NCBI GenBank assembly: GCA_946618265.1
Contig: CAMOLA010000068.1
Span: 1 to 8,627, forward strand
Direction: 5' to 3'
Origin: an uncultured Eggerthellaceae bacterium
GTDB lineage: Bacteria > Actinomycetota > Coriobacteriia > Coriobacteriales > Eggerthellaceae
DNA length: 8,627 nt
Part shown: positions 1-5,901 of the stretch, piece by piece
Position numbering within the stretch: the first letter of the stretch is position 1
Layout: every line of letters starts with the position of its first letter
Notes under the pieces: model-generated
Told to the model about the DNA's origin: nothing
Database searches by the model: none
What the model saw: the letters and a program-made list of their open reading frames with translations, nothing else
Made by a program: the position numbers and the translations under genes

Positions 1-98
1 GGCTCCATGTCATCGAGCGGAAGAACAAACCCGAGCCTGCGAAGGTATTCCTTCACATGCTCCGGCACCCAATATTCGTCCAAGCTATTAACGCTCAT
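1..98 (-). CDS. Probable phage portal protein, N-terminal fragment (runs off left edge)
   Basis: Only the first 32 codons are inside the window. ATG lies at 98-96, preceded on the minus strand by a strong AGGAGGT (105-111) with a 6-nt spacer, so the start is well supported. The visible residues run MSVNSLDEYWVPEHV and then a segment around YLRRLGFVLPLDDME. A short helix followed by 'LG-aromatic-hydrophobic-P-x-DDM' resembles the N-termini of SPP1-gp6-like portal proteins of Gram-positive siphophages, as I remember them. Position agrees: in phage packaging modules the portal usually follows the terminase large subunit on the same strand. Here they are separated by about 960 bp that hold two genes on the other strand. 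The role (dodecameric DNA-entry vertex of the procapsid) is inferred from family and position. Another head gene is possible. Confidence 0.5.
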   Translation of the reverse strand, partial: MSVNSLDEYWVPEHVKEYLRRLGFVLPLDDME

Positions 99-145
99 GA
101 GAAGACCTCCTCACCGCGAATAAGTTCATGGTGAAGTTTCCGCCC

Positions 146-174
146 CCGTCACAACCTCGCCCGTGCCTTAAAAT
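146..174 (+). promoter_or_regulatory. Candidate promoter for the HEAT/Nif11 cassette
   Basis: The 108-bp divergent spacer between the portal start and the HEAT-gene start contains TAAAAT at 169-174, a 5/6 match to the sigma70 -10 box, in an otherwise GC-rich stretch. No convincing -35 box is seen 16-18 nt upstream, where the sequence is C-rich. The -10 lies about 33 nt before the TTG start, leaving room for the AAGGAG site at 193-198. The cassette points away from the late operon, so it needs its own promoter, and this is the best candidate. I saw no equally good promoter for the portal gene on the other strand. Confidence 0.28.
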
Positions 175-206
175 GCCGAGAAGAACAAGGCGAAGGAGCA
201 GACGCA

Positions 207-893
207 TTGGACGAATCAGAGCTTTACAAAGAGCTTGGGAAATTGACTAAGGACAAGAGCGTATGGGAAGAGAAGATCCCATACGTGTCGTCTCTCCTTA
301 AACATGATTCCGTGAAGATCCAGGCGAAGGCGCTCTGGCTTATTGGTGAAATGGGTCTCGCTCATCCCATGTTGGTGAAGGACACTGTTCCGGCGATAGC
401 TGCGTTCCTCGAAAGTCCAGTGCCGCTCTTGCGCGAGCGTGCCATCAACGCACTTGGCAGAATCGGACGAGGAAGCTTCAGAATCGTCGAGCCGTATTGT
501 GAAAGCCTCTTCCACTTTGCCGAAGATAATGAAGCGAAGGTGAGGCTGGCCTTCATCTGGACATCGGAGAACATCGCCACGAACATGCCCGACATATACG
601 AGGGCCATATGCCGGTGTTCGAGAAGCTCCTACACGATGAAGATGAGAAGGTGCGAATGGAAGCTCCCGAAATCTTCCGTGTCCTTGGGAAGAGAAGGCC
701 AGAGTTCGTTCGCCCTTACGTGGAAGAGCTGCAGAGAATATCGGAGACAGACGACAATCGCGTCGTGAGAATCCACTGCCAGGGCGCGATCAAGGCATTG
801 GAACCGAAGAGCGCAAATTGCCGGGGATGGAGCCCGCCGCTCTCGCGTAAAATAGGCGAAGGAGAAAAACCCGACCGAGGAGGCGTGCTATGA
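207..893 (+). CDS. HEAT-repeat protein in a reversed cassette inside the packaging module
   Basis: This is a 228-residue soluble, all-helical protein without signal peptide or membrane segment. Residues about 23-198 form five HEAT-like units with the usual hydrophobic pattern: SVKIQAKALWLIGEMG, LLRERAINALGRIG, AKVRLAFIWTSENIA, EKVRMEAPEIFRVLG and RVVRIHCQGAIKAL. Such alpha-solenoids bind proteins or peptides, or in the AlkD family damaged DNA; no catalytic motif is evident. The start is TTG at 207, set by AAGGAG at 193-198 with 8-nt spacing. The stop (891-893) overlaps the ATG of the Nif11 peptide gene (ATGA), implying translational coupling and a shared role. Residues 199-228 leave the HEAT pattern and may be a tail made by a small frameshift. 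Sampled lines average about 51% GC, against about 63% in the terminase gene, suggesting separate acquisition. A docking role for the peptide is my inference. Confidence 0.82.
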   Translation: MDESELYKELGKLTKDKSVWEEKIPYVSSLLKHDSVKIQAKALWLIGEMGLAHPMLVKDTVPAIAAFLESPVPLLRERAINALGRIGRGSFRIVEPYCESLFHFAEDNEAKVRLAFIWTSENIATNMPDIYEGHMPVFEKLLHDEDEKVRMEAPEIFRVLGKRRPEFVRPYVEELQRISETDDNRVVRIHCQGAIKALEPKSANCRGWSPPLSRKIGEGEKPDRGGVL

Positions 894-1057
894 ACTTCGA
901 CGAACTGAAGAATCCCGAGCTCCAGGAGAAGCTGAAAGCCGCGAATACGCCCGAGGAATTGCTGGCAATCGCCAAGGAGGAAGGCTACGAGCTGAGCGAT
1001 GCCGATCTGGAGGAGATATCCGGCGGCGTCAAATGGTTCAACGACAAGCTCGGGTAA
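890..1057 (+). CDS. Nif11-type RiPP leader peptide with double-glycine motif
   Basis: This 55-residue peptide has an acidic, helical leader of the Nif11-like class: NPELQEKLKAANTPEELLAI, then AKEEGYELSDADLEEISGG, ending at Gly45-Gly46. This is the pattern of the family described as nif11-like leader peptides (TIGR03798), whose Gly-Gly site is normally cut by a C39-type peptidase, often fused to an ABC exporter. After the cut only VKWFNDKLG would remain, with no Cys, Ser or Thr. GAGGAGG (877-883) sits 6 nt before the ATG, which overlaps the HEAT gene's stop. The stop TAA (1055-1057) is 3 nt from the convergent terminase stop, with no terminator visible between them. No modification enzyme or transporter lies in the window, so maturation, if it occurs, must use distant host genes. 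Alternatively the leader fold has been reused as a small binding protein. Confidence 0.85.
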   Translation: MNFDELKNPELQEKLKAANTPEELLAIAKEEGYELSDADLEEISGGVKWFNDKLG

Positions 1058-1060
1058 GTA

Positions 1061-2344
1061 TCACCCGCGCAGGCAGTCGTCGAGCATTGCGTACCGGACG
1101 GCGTCGATTGAATGATCGTTGCCGTCCGGAATCTCGTCTTCCCATGACCCGTCGGGGTTTCGAAGATACTCTTTGAGCGAGAATTCCTCGTACGTCTTCG
1201 GATACCTCACAGGGTCGATGACGATCTCGCGAAGCCCCGCCAGCCATTCGTACGAAAGCTTGCGCATGCGCGCCTTCCGCGCAGGGCGAATTCGGATGTG
1301 AAAGTCACGCCGGTAAACCGCCATCTGCTGCTTGCCGTCCGGCGTGTCATCGGCCCAAACGATTTCATCGTGAAAGTAAGGCTCCTCGCCGTCCTCGTCG
1401 GCATAAGTCATTGCGTCGAGAAGGATCTGCGCCGTCTCCGCAGGCGTCTTCCGATTGGTACTGTGCTCTTCAAAAATGAGAAGACGGCGTGCGGAAGGCT
1501 CCCACCCGCACCGCACGAACCGCCAGGGGTCAGGAAACCAGCCCCAGTCCACACCGTTTCTCGTGCGTTCGAAATTGCGAATACGGGAAAGGGACAGCCT
1601 CTCGTCGATTATGTTGGTGAAGACGTTCCCGCCAGTACCCGTCACCTCGCCGAGGTACTCCCACTTCCAGGCCGTCTCGTTTACGTCGCGAAGGTACTCC
1701 GCCTCGTCGATGAAGGGCTCTCCCAGCCATTCGGGATGCGCGTCGATGACGTCGAGATAAGAAGAACGACGGACAAGGGTATCAGCCCGCTTCTGCCGTT
1801 CCAGGCACTCCACGTTCACCCAACTCCACATCGTGCGCGGCGGGTTATAGCTGTAGAAGATCCAGAAGGAATCGCCACCTCGTCTAAGCGAGTTTAGAAT
1901 GGACCTCACGGCTTCGATCCCATCGAACTGGTCCAGCTCCTCGAACCAAATGACCGCCGGGAAGCCCTTGGTGAACTTGATGCCCTTCAGCTTGAGCGGG
2001 TCGTCTGCCCCGCGAAACACAATCCTCTGCCCGGTCGGCAGGTACGTTATCTCCATCGGTGAGAGCTTCGTTTTGAAATACGCTTCGAGGCCAAGGGAAG
2101 AAATCGCCCAAAGTATCTGCTGGTACACCGAGTCGCGCAGCGTGTTCCCGAACCGCCTCACCACCACCGCGTTCGCGTAGGGGAAGTTCACGATGAGAAG
2201 GACAATCGCCAGGCTGATGAAGGAAGACTTCGTCGAGCCGCGCCCTCCGTGCAGCCAGTAGTGAGTGTGCCCGTGCGCGAAGATGTCGCCGAGAACGTCG
2301 TGGAAGGCGGGGATCACCAGATCTGCCGCGTTAGTCGTTGCCAT
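1061..2344 (-). CDS. terL: Phage terminase large subunit (PBSX/Terminase_3-like)
   Basis: This is the packaging motor ATPase and headful/cos nuclease that docks on the portal and pumps DNA into procapsids. In the 427-residue protein (numbering from the upstream TTG, add 6) the Walker A is GGRGSTKS at 33-40, the Walker B VIWFEE at about 131-136, and the coupling segment SYNPP at about 165-169. The C-terminal RNase H-like nuclease shows VDWGWFPDP (Asp about 266), WADDTPDG (Asp about 332-333) and GNDHSIDAVRY (Asp about 414). Length and order fit PBSX-type large subunits, and the protein looks intact. I place the start at ATG 2344, overlapping the terS stop by 14 nt. A TTG at 2362, in the same frame with GAGGTG just upstream, is an alternative. 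Downstream, the late transcript must cross the antisense HEAT/Nif11 genes to reach the portal gene. Confidence 0.95.
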   Translation of the reverse strand: MATTNAADLVIPAFHDVLGDIFAHGHTHYWLHGGRGSTKSSFISLAIVLLIVNFPYANAVVVRRFGNTLRDSVYQQILWAISSLGLEAYFKTKLSPMEITYLPTGQRIVFRGADDPLKLKGIKFTKGFPAVIWFEELDQFDGIEAVRSILNSLRRGGDSFWIFYSYNPPRTMWSWVNVECLERQKRADTLVRRSSYLDVIDAHPEWLGEPFIDEAEYLRDVNETAWKWEYLGEVTGTGGNVFTNIIDERLSLSRIRNFERTRNGVDWGWFPDPWRFVRCGWEPSARRLLIFEEHSTNRKTPAETAQILLDAMTYADEDGEEPYFHDEIVWADDTPDGKQQMAVYRRDFHIRIRPARKARMRKLSYEWLAGLREIVIDPVRYPKTYEEFSLKEYLRNPDGSWEDEIPDGNDHSIDAVRYAMLDDCLRG

Positions 2345-2732
2345 CGCCGTCGCCCCCAGCAACGCGCACCTCGACGCCGAGCGTGATGTGCGGCGCGTCG
2401 TCGGCCTCGGTCTCGGTCTTCCTCGTCGTCTGGGCGTACTCGTCGGGATACTTGCGCTCCAATAACCAAGCCGCCGCCGTCCACTGCGGGTTCTTCTCGC
2501 GGGTGGCCGTCGACATGATGGACTGCAGCAGCGTCTCCTTGTACTCAGCCTCCGCCTTTTTGAGACCCTGCTTTAATGCACGTTTGAGCTTCGTGTCGTC
2601 CTCGCGCAGCCAGCGGTAGAAGGTGCCCTCGGTGATTCCCAGGCCGGCGCATATGTCGACATTTGAAAGGCCATGGCTCTTCATCTCCACGGCCTGATCG
2701 ACCATCTTGCACGTGAGCTTCGGCTTGCGCAT
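2331..2732 (-). CDS. terS: Phage terminase small subunit
   Basis: This 133-residue protein probably recognises the packaging site and hands DNA to the large subunit. An N-terminal helix-turn-helix spans about residues 11-45 (VDQAVEMKSHGLSNVDICAG, then LGITEGTFYRWLRED), a fold typical of small-subunit DNA-binding domains. It is followed by a charged helix of the oligomerisation type (KLKRALKQGLKKAEAEYKET) and a WTAAAWLLERKYPDEY motif common in small subunits of Gram-positive phages. The C-terminus is acidic and glycine-rich. ATG 2732 is chosen because AAGGAGGA (2741-2748) lies 8 nt upstream. An in-frame ATG at 2756 would add eight residues but has no good ribosome site. The gene lies directly upstream of, and overlaps, the large-subunit gene, which supports the call. 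Small subunits diverge fast, so the evidence is fold plus position. Confidence 0.85.
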   Translation of the reverse strand: MRKPKLTCKMVDQAVEMKSHGLSNVDICAGLGITEGTFYRWLREDDTKLKRALKQGLKKAEAEYKETLLQSIMSTATREKNPQWTAAAWLLERKYPDEYAQTTRKTETEADDAPHITLGVEVRVAGGDGDGND

Positions 2733-2740
2733 GGGGCGAT

Positions 2741-2748
2741 TCCTCCTT
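2741..2748 (-). promoter_or_regulatory. Ribosome binding site that fixes the terS start
   Basis: On the minus strand these bases read AAGGAGGA, nearly the full anti-Shine-Dalgarno complement, 8 nt before ATG 2732. The site lies inside the reading frame extended to ATG 2756, so the internal ATG is the better start. Confidence 0.7.
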
Positions 2749-2785
2749 CCCGGCATCTCTTATCAGGAGGAATGGTCTCATTCGG

Positions 2786-3199
2786 TCACAGACTGCGCTC
2801 CCGCTTGCCCTTCAATCCGTGTTTGCGCATCAATCGCGAGTTCTTCTGCCGCATCTGAGCCCAGCGCCGGTGGAGCTCGTCGTACTCGGGGCCGCCATCG
2901 CACCCCGCTGCCTCTGCTTTGAGCAGCTGGTTGTACGCTTCTTCCTCAGCAACATGGGCAGCTTCGGTGCATCGCTTGCACATCCCAGACTGCCTGTTGA
3001 TGCGCACACCCAGAGCATGGCACTCGGGGCATTCCGTGAGCACCTTCAGGCTCGCATGGATGCGGGACGCCTGGATCTCGATAGCGTGAAGTGTGTGGTC
3101 CACACCGTAGCGGTCGAGGATTGTGTCGTGCACGACAACAACGCCCTTGTGTCCAAGCTCGCGAATCACATCGTTTTGTCCGGTGCTCCACGCGCTCAT
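2786..3199 (-). CDS. Phage protein with Myb/SANT-like HTH and a four-cysteine zinc knuckle
   Basis: This is a 137-residue protein of unassigned function. Residues about 3-50 (WSTGQNDVIRELGHKGV... then TLHAIEIQASRIHASL) follow the 'W-x-x-x-Q/E-D ... G ... A-x-R-I-x-x-S-L' pattern of small trihelical Myb/SANT-like DNA-binding domains in phage proteins. A CPEC (57-60) and CKRC (74-77) pair, 13 residues apart, is a likely zinc-ribbon or treble-clef site. The C-terminal third is a charged helix ending in a very basic tail (RQKNSRLMRKHGLKGKRER). The ATG at 3199 overlaps the preceding stop (ATGA) and has AGGAG at 3207-3211. It lies just upstream of terS, a place often held by HNH nucleases, but no HNH His-Asn-His triad is visible. 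A regulator of packaging or late genes is plausible, as an inference. Confidence 0.72.
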   Translation of the reverse strand: MSAWSTGQNDVIRELGHKGVVVVHDTILDRYGVDHTLHAIEIQASRIHASLKVLTECPECHALGVRINRQSGMCKRCTEAAHVAEEEAYNQLLKAEAAGCDGGPEYDELHRRWAQMRQKNSRLMRKHGLKGKRERSL

Positions 3200-3384
3200 C
3201 GCTCGGCTCCTGAATTGCCTGTCAGATTCCAGGAAAGCGAGGCACGGGAATCCACACCGTAGAAAAGGTTGTCAATCAACCTTTCTATAGGTGTTGATTG
3301 CCTAGCTTTTCCGCTCTCGTGGTTCATCAATTGACGTTCTTGATAACCTGACGACCTTTTCTGATGAGCTTTCACACTATTCAT
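3196..3384 (-). CDS. Small coupled hypothetical protein (62 residues)
   Basis: This small basic protein starts MNSVKAHQKRSSGYQERQ and ends near SWNLTGNSGAER; I recognise no family. Support is architectural. Its ATG (3384) overlaps the end of the primase-helicase gene (stop 3377-3379), with AAGGTG placed 6 nt upstream. Its TGA (3196-3198) overlaps the ATG of the zinc-knuckle gene. Both junctions are of the stop/start type used through this operon, which would be an unlikely accident for a chance frame. An ATG two codons upstream (3390) is an alternative. The DNA is more AT-rich than its neighbours and contains two overlapping perfect inverted repeats (3264-3300), so the stretch may instead be, or also be, a regulatory or replication element. 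It could be non-coding. Confidence 0.45.
   Translation of the reverse strand: MNSVKAHQKRSSGYQERQLMNHESGKARQSTPIERLIDNLFYGVDSRASLSWNLTGNSGAER
3264..3300. repeat. Two overlapping, mutually exclusive inverted repeats
   Basis: AAAGGTTG (3264-3271) pairs perfectly with CAACCTTT (3277-3284) around a 5-nt loop, and the stem can lengthen to AGAA/TTCT with a one-base bulge. The segment CAATCAAC (3273-3280), which contains the loop and part of that right arm, is also a perfect complement of GTTGATTG (3293-3300), 12 nt further on. The two stems cannot form together. The block sits in an AT-rich patch at the boundary between replication and packaging genes. No U-tract follows on either strand, so it is not a simple intrinsic terminator. 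Possible roles are an attenuator-like RNA switch, an operator, or part of a replication origin. Confidence 0.55.
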
Positions 3385-5482
3385 CGCCATCACCTTCTTC
3401 GATAACAAACTCGGCATCGAGTGGAGCCTGCCAGGTGGCCCAGGCGATGTGGTTGCGCTTTTGGCCCTTACCGTCGACCTGCATCTTCACGAACTGGTAT
3501 TCGTCCATGTCGATGAGGTAGTCCTTGATGGTGTTCGTCGAAGTCGCAGTCAGGTTCTCGACGGTCTTCAGCAGCACGGGCTCGCCGTCGTTCTTGTCAA
3601 GAAGCTCCTTGATCTTCTTGCGGACCTTCTCCATGCGCTTTTCCTTTTGCGCTGTCTTCTTATTCGCCTCGGCGCGACGCGCGGCTTCCCGGGTCGGCGT
3701 CTCGTCAAACTTGCCATCGTCGTCGCGGAAGAACATGCCGTTCATGCGCACGGCGTTGAAGTCCAGCGTCCTGTTGCCCTTGGACTTCTTGAAGCTGCGC
3801 AGGTCGATGGACACGCGCACGACAACTGAGCCGTCGGGGAAGTCCGCCATATCCTCCTCGCTCGGAGCAAGCTCGGTGAGGGACCACATCGCACTGTAGT
3901 TTCGGCCCAGGGTCCCAGCTCCGCTAACGCGGTCACGCGCTTCCTTCAGGTCCTGCGGCCCCTTGCTGAAGTGATGCATGTAGATGACGCCCGCGCCGGT
4001 TCTGCTCGCAATCATCTTGAGATAGCCGAGGGTCGTCTTAGCATCAGCGTTGCTGTTCTCGTCGCCAACGAACAGCGGGTAGATCGGATCGATGATGACC
4101 ACGTCGGGGTTGTAGCCGCTCTCACAGATGATCTTTGCGATGCCTTCTACGGTGAGCTCAGGGCTGTCGTCGGTATGGGCGATGCGTACGTGCTCGGCCA
4201 CCTCCGCCGCTGTCTCGGGGGACAATGCCGCATCGATGACGCGGTTGTCGTACTCGGCCTGGCTCATCTCCGAGTTCACCACCAGGATGCGCTCGCATTT
4301 CGTGAACGCGAAGCCCAGCACGGCGGTGCCCGTTGCGAAACCGACGGTCATCTGCGCGGCAAGGAAGGTTTTTCCCACCTTGGGCGCTGCACCGATGAGC
4401 ATGACGCCCTGCTTGCGGAACGTGTTCTCGATGAGCACGGGCGGCAGCTCCTGCCTAACGGCGGGCATCGGCTTGAACAGGCTTTCGAACTTCTGGACGG
4501 CGTCCTGCTCGTCTTCGTCCTCCTCGGGCTTGTGCCGGTGTGCCTCCGCCCAGGAACGGAAGTCCCTTGCCCCGATCTCGGTGTAGAGAAGCGTCTGGCG
4601 CTGGTCGCGGCGGCGTATCCCTGCGAACCGGGTCAGACGGCTGCTGTCCTTGTTGGCAGGGTCGACTTTCAGCCCAGCCTCGTTGCAAAGCTCGTGAAGC
4701 AATTGCACGCGCTCGTCGTAGTGGTTGGGGCCGTCGGCATCGATGCGCACCAGGGCATGCACCGACTTCCCGCCGCTTGTGGTCAGCGTCGTAATGGGAA
4801 GATCCAGCTCGCGCATGATGCGGATCTGGTCGGCAACGGGAAGGTCGTCGCTCTCGATGAGGGCATGACGCCACCTGACCGTCCTGTCCTTACCGCGGCC
4901 CTCGCCGTTAGTCGGGTTCTGGCACAGCCAAATGCCTGCTTCGGGCTCGTAGCCTTCGAGCACGCCTCCGAAATCCTCATCCTGCAGGAGACCGATGAGC
5001 TCGTCACGCTCGTAGCAGGCGCCGCCATCGGCGGGCTCCCATTTTTGACGTTTCTCCACCCACTTGGCTTTGACCTGGATGTTCACGTGCTCGCCCTGCT
5101 TAAACAATGCCTGCAGCTGGATTATCGCCTGCTGGACGGGTTCGAGGTCGAGGGGTTTAGGCGCATCGTCGCCCTTCTTGGGCTTCCAGGCAGCACCGTC
5201 ACCCACGAAGCCACCAGCCCATCCGTTGCGTTGCGCATGCCAGAACAGCGTGCCAGCCGTGATCTTGCCGTCCTCGGTCACGTTCTCGAAGAGCTTGCGT
5301 GCCTGGCTCTCGTCATAGTTGTCGGGATCGGAGCCGGACCAGCGCAGGAACGTGTCGAGATCGCCGCCAGCAGCCTTGTAGCTGATGCCGATGTTCTTCC
5401 AGGTCTCGTAGTCTTTCGGCGGGCTCATGGAGAGCAGGGCGTCGTCGGCCCGCTCCTTCGGGGTCGTATAGGTGCTGCTCAT
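3377..5482 (-). CDS. Phage primase-helicase (PriCT-like, primase-like and RepA/AAA_25 ATPase domains)
   Basis: This 701-residue replication protein probably initiates copying of the excised element. N-terminal residues about 13-90 (SMSPPKDYETWKNIGISYKA ... KLFENV ... GTLFWHAQRNGW) match the PriCT-2-like domain. Residues about 170-300 look like an archaeo-eukaryotic-type primase core: ALIESDDLP, SGGKSVHALVRID (236-248) and DPANKDSSRLTRFAG (274-288). The RecA-fold ATPase has Walker A GAAPKVGKT (364-372), Walker B VVIIDPIYPLF (461-471), a MHHFSKG sensor segment (502-508) and GAGTLGR (521-527), as in RepA/DnaB-like AAA_25 proteins. A lysine-rich helix and a small winged-helix-like C-terminus (about 610-690) follow. 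ATG 5482 overlaps the stop of the 54-residue ORF. Its own ribosome site is weak (GGTGGTG), so coupling probably matters. Domain order resembles 'pri-rep' proteins of phage satellites. Confidence 0.9.
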   Translation of the reverse strand: MSSTYTTPKERADDALLSMSPPKDYETWKNIGISYKAAGGDLDTFLRWSGSDPDNYDESQARKLFENVTEDGKITAGTLFWHAQRNGWAGGFVGDGAAWKPKKGDDAPKPLDLEPVQQAIIQLQALFKQGEHVNIQVKAKWVEKRQKWEPADGGACYERDELIGLLQDEDFGGVLEGYEPEAGIWLCQNPTNGEGRGKDRTVRWRHALIESDDLPVADQIRIMRELDLPITTLTTSGGKSVHALVRIDADGPNHYDERVQLLHELCNEAGLKVDPANKDSSRLTRFAGIRRRDQRQTLLYTEIGARDFRSWAEAHRHKPEEDEDEQDAVQKFESLFKPMPAVRQELPPVLIENTFRKQGVMLIGAAPKVGKTFLAAQMTVGFATGTAVLGFAFTKCERILVVNSEMSQAEYDNRVIDAALSPETAAEVAEHVRIAHTDDSPELTVEGIAKIICESGYNPDVVIIDPIYPLFVGDENSNADAKTTLGYLKMIASRTGAGVIYMHHFSKGPQDLKEARDRVSGAGTLGRNYSAMWSLTELAPSEEDMADFPDGSVVVRVSIDLRSFKKSKGNRTLDFNAVRMNGMFFRDDDGKFDETPTREAARRAEANKKTAQKEKRMEKVRKKIKELLDKNDGEPVLLKTVENLTATSTNTIKDYLIDMDEYQFVKMQVDGKGQKRNHIAWATWQAPLDAEFVIEEGDGDE

Positions 5483-5643
5483 GCAGCATCACCACCCATG
5501 GGATTGTGACGCCTGCATACTATAATAGGCAAGCAGATGATATGCTTATCGAGCAGTCCTTTCGCGGCTGCACTCAGGGCGTCCGCCGTGCGCTGTCCTC
5601 GCCAAAAGACCAGCACGGTGGGCGCTTCTTTGTACGCAATCAT
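5479..5643 (-). CDS. Small coupled hypothetical protein (54 residues)
   Basis: This short frame begins MIAYKEAPTVLVFWRGQRTA and ends PMGGDAA. It has a mixed hydrophobic/basic composition, with a Cys-containing hydrophobic patch (IICLPIIVC) that is too short and interrupted to be a convincing membrane helix. I recognise no family. The evidence is placement. The ATG follows the preceding HTH gene's stop directly (TAGATG), with GGAGGGG 8-9 nt upstream. Its TGA overlaps the ATG of the primase-helicase. The frame fills the 160-bp gap exactly and would couple translation of the weak-RBS helicase gene to the upstream regulator. It could act as a small replication accessory protein, or only as a translational relay. 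Confidence 0.6.
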   Translation of the reverse strand: MIAYKEAPTVLVFWRGQRTADALSAAAKGLLDKHIICLPIIVCRRHNPMGGDAA

Positions 5644-5901
5644 CTACATCGCCCCTCCCAGCCGCAAAGCCTCGATCAGCCGCCGCTTAGGAAAATACAG
5701 ACGACGACCCACCTTCACCGAAGGTAGTTCGTCTGTCTCAGCCAAGCGATATATCGTTCGCGTCGACACGTCCAGCACCTCGGCCATGTTGTCGACCGTG
5801 AGCAGATCGCCATACTGGGACAAAGGCGGAAATGACGCCATCTGAGCCGCATAAGAAGCTGAAGGGGAATCCTTGACAGGGAAGACCGCCGAACTAGTCA
5901 T
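5644..5901 (-). CDS. Excisionase/AlpA-like helix-turn-helix protein (HTH_17)
   Basis: This is an 85-residue DNA-binding protein. Residues about 33-79 (LLTVDNMAEVLDVSTRTIYR, then LAETDELPSVKVGRRLYFPK) form the MerR-like winged HTH of the excisionase family: helix-turn-helix with TRTIYR in the recognition helix, and a wing with G-R-R-hydrophobic-F. Such proteins bend att-site DNA during excision or act as AlpA-type activators. I start at ATG 5901, which follows immediately after the upstream gene's last codons and overlaps its stop region. ATGs at 5940 and 5841 are alternatives, the latter lacking a ribosome site. The unstructured first 30 residues are longer than usual for the family. The next ORF follows directly (TAGATG). 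Confidence 0.85.
   Translation of the reverse strand: MTSSAVFPVKDSPSASYAAQMASFPPLSQYGDLLTVDNMAEVLDVSTRTIYRLAETDELPSVKVGRRLYFPKRRLIEALRLGGAM

Noticed and set aside
118..134. Very short ORF upstream of the portal gene on the minus strand (13 codons from an ATG at about 130)
   Set aside because: It overlaps the portal start and ribosome site, has no ribosome site of its own and is short enough to be chance.
216..608. A 130-codon minus-strand frame opposite the HEAT gene
   Set aside because: The plus-strand HEAT repeats are clear, with a good ribosome site. The opposite frame shows no domain.
207..893. AlkD-type DNA glycosylase
   Set aside because: Length and helical repeats are similar, but I cannot identify the Trp/Asp pocket residues of AlkD. 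The fold class alone does not support the function.
1298..1897. A 199-codon open frame on the plus strand
   Set aside because: Antisense to terL within its nuclease domain. No ribosome site and arginine/leucine-rich shadow composition.
3971..5509. A 512-codon open frame on the plus strand
   Set aside because: It lies entirely antisense to the primase-helicase, which has recognisable Walker and primase motifs. Its product has biased, motif-free composition typical of the complementary frame of a GC-rich gene.
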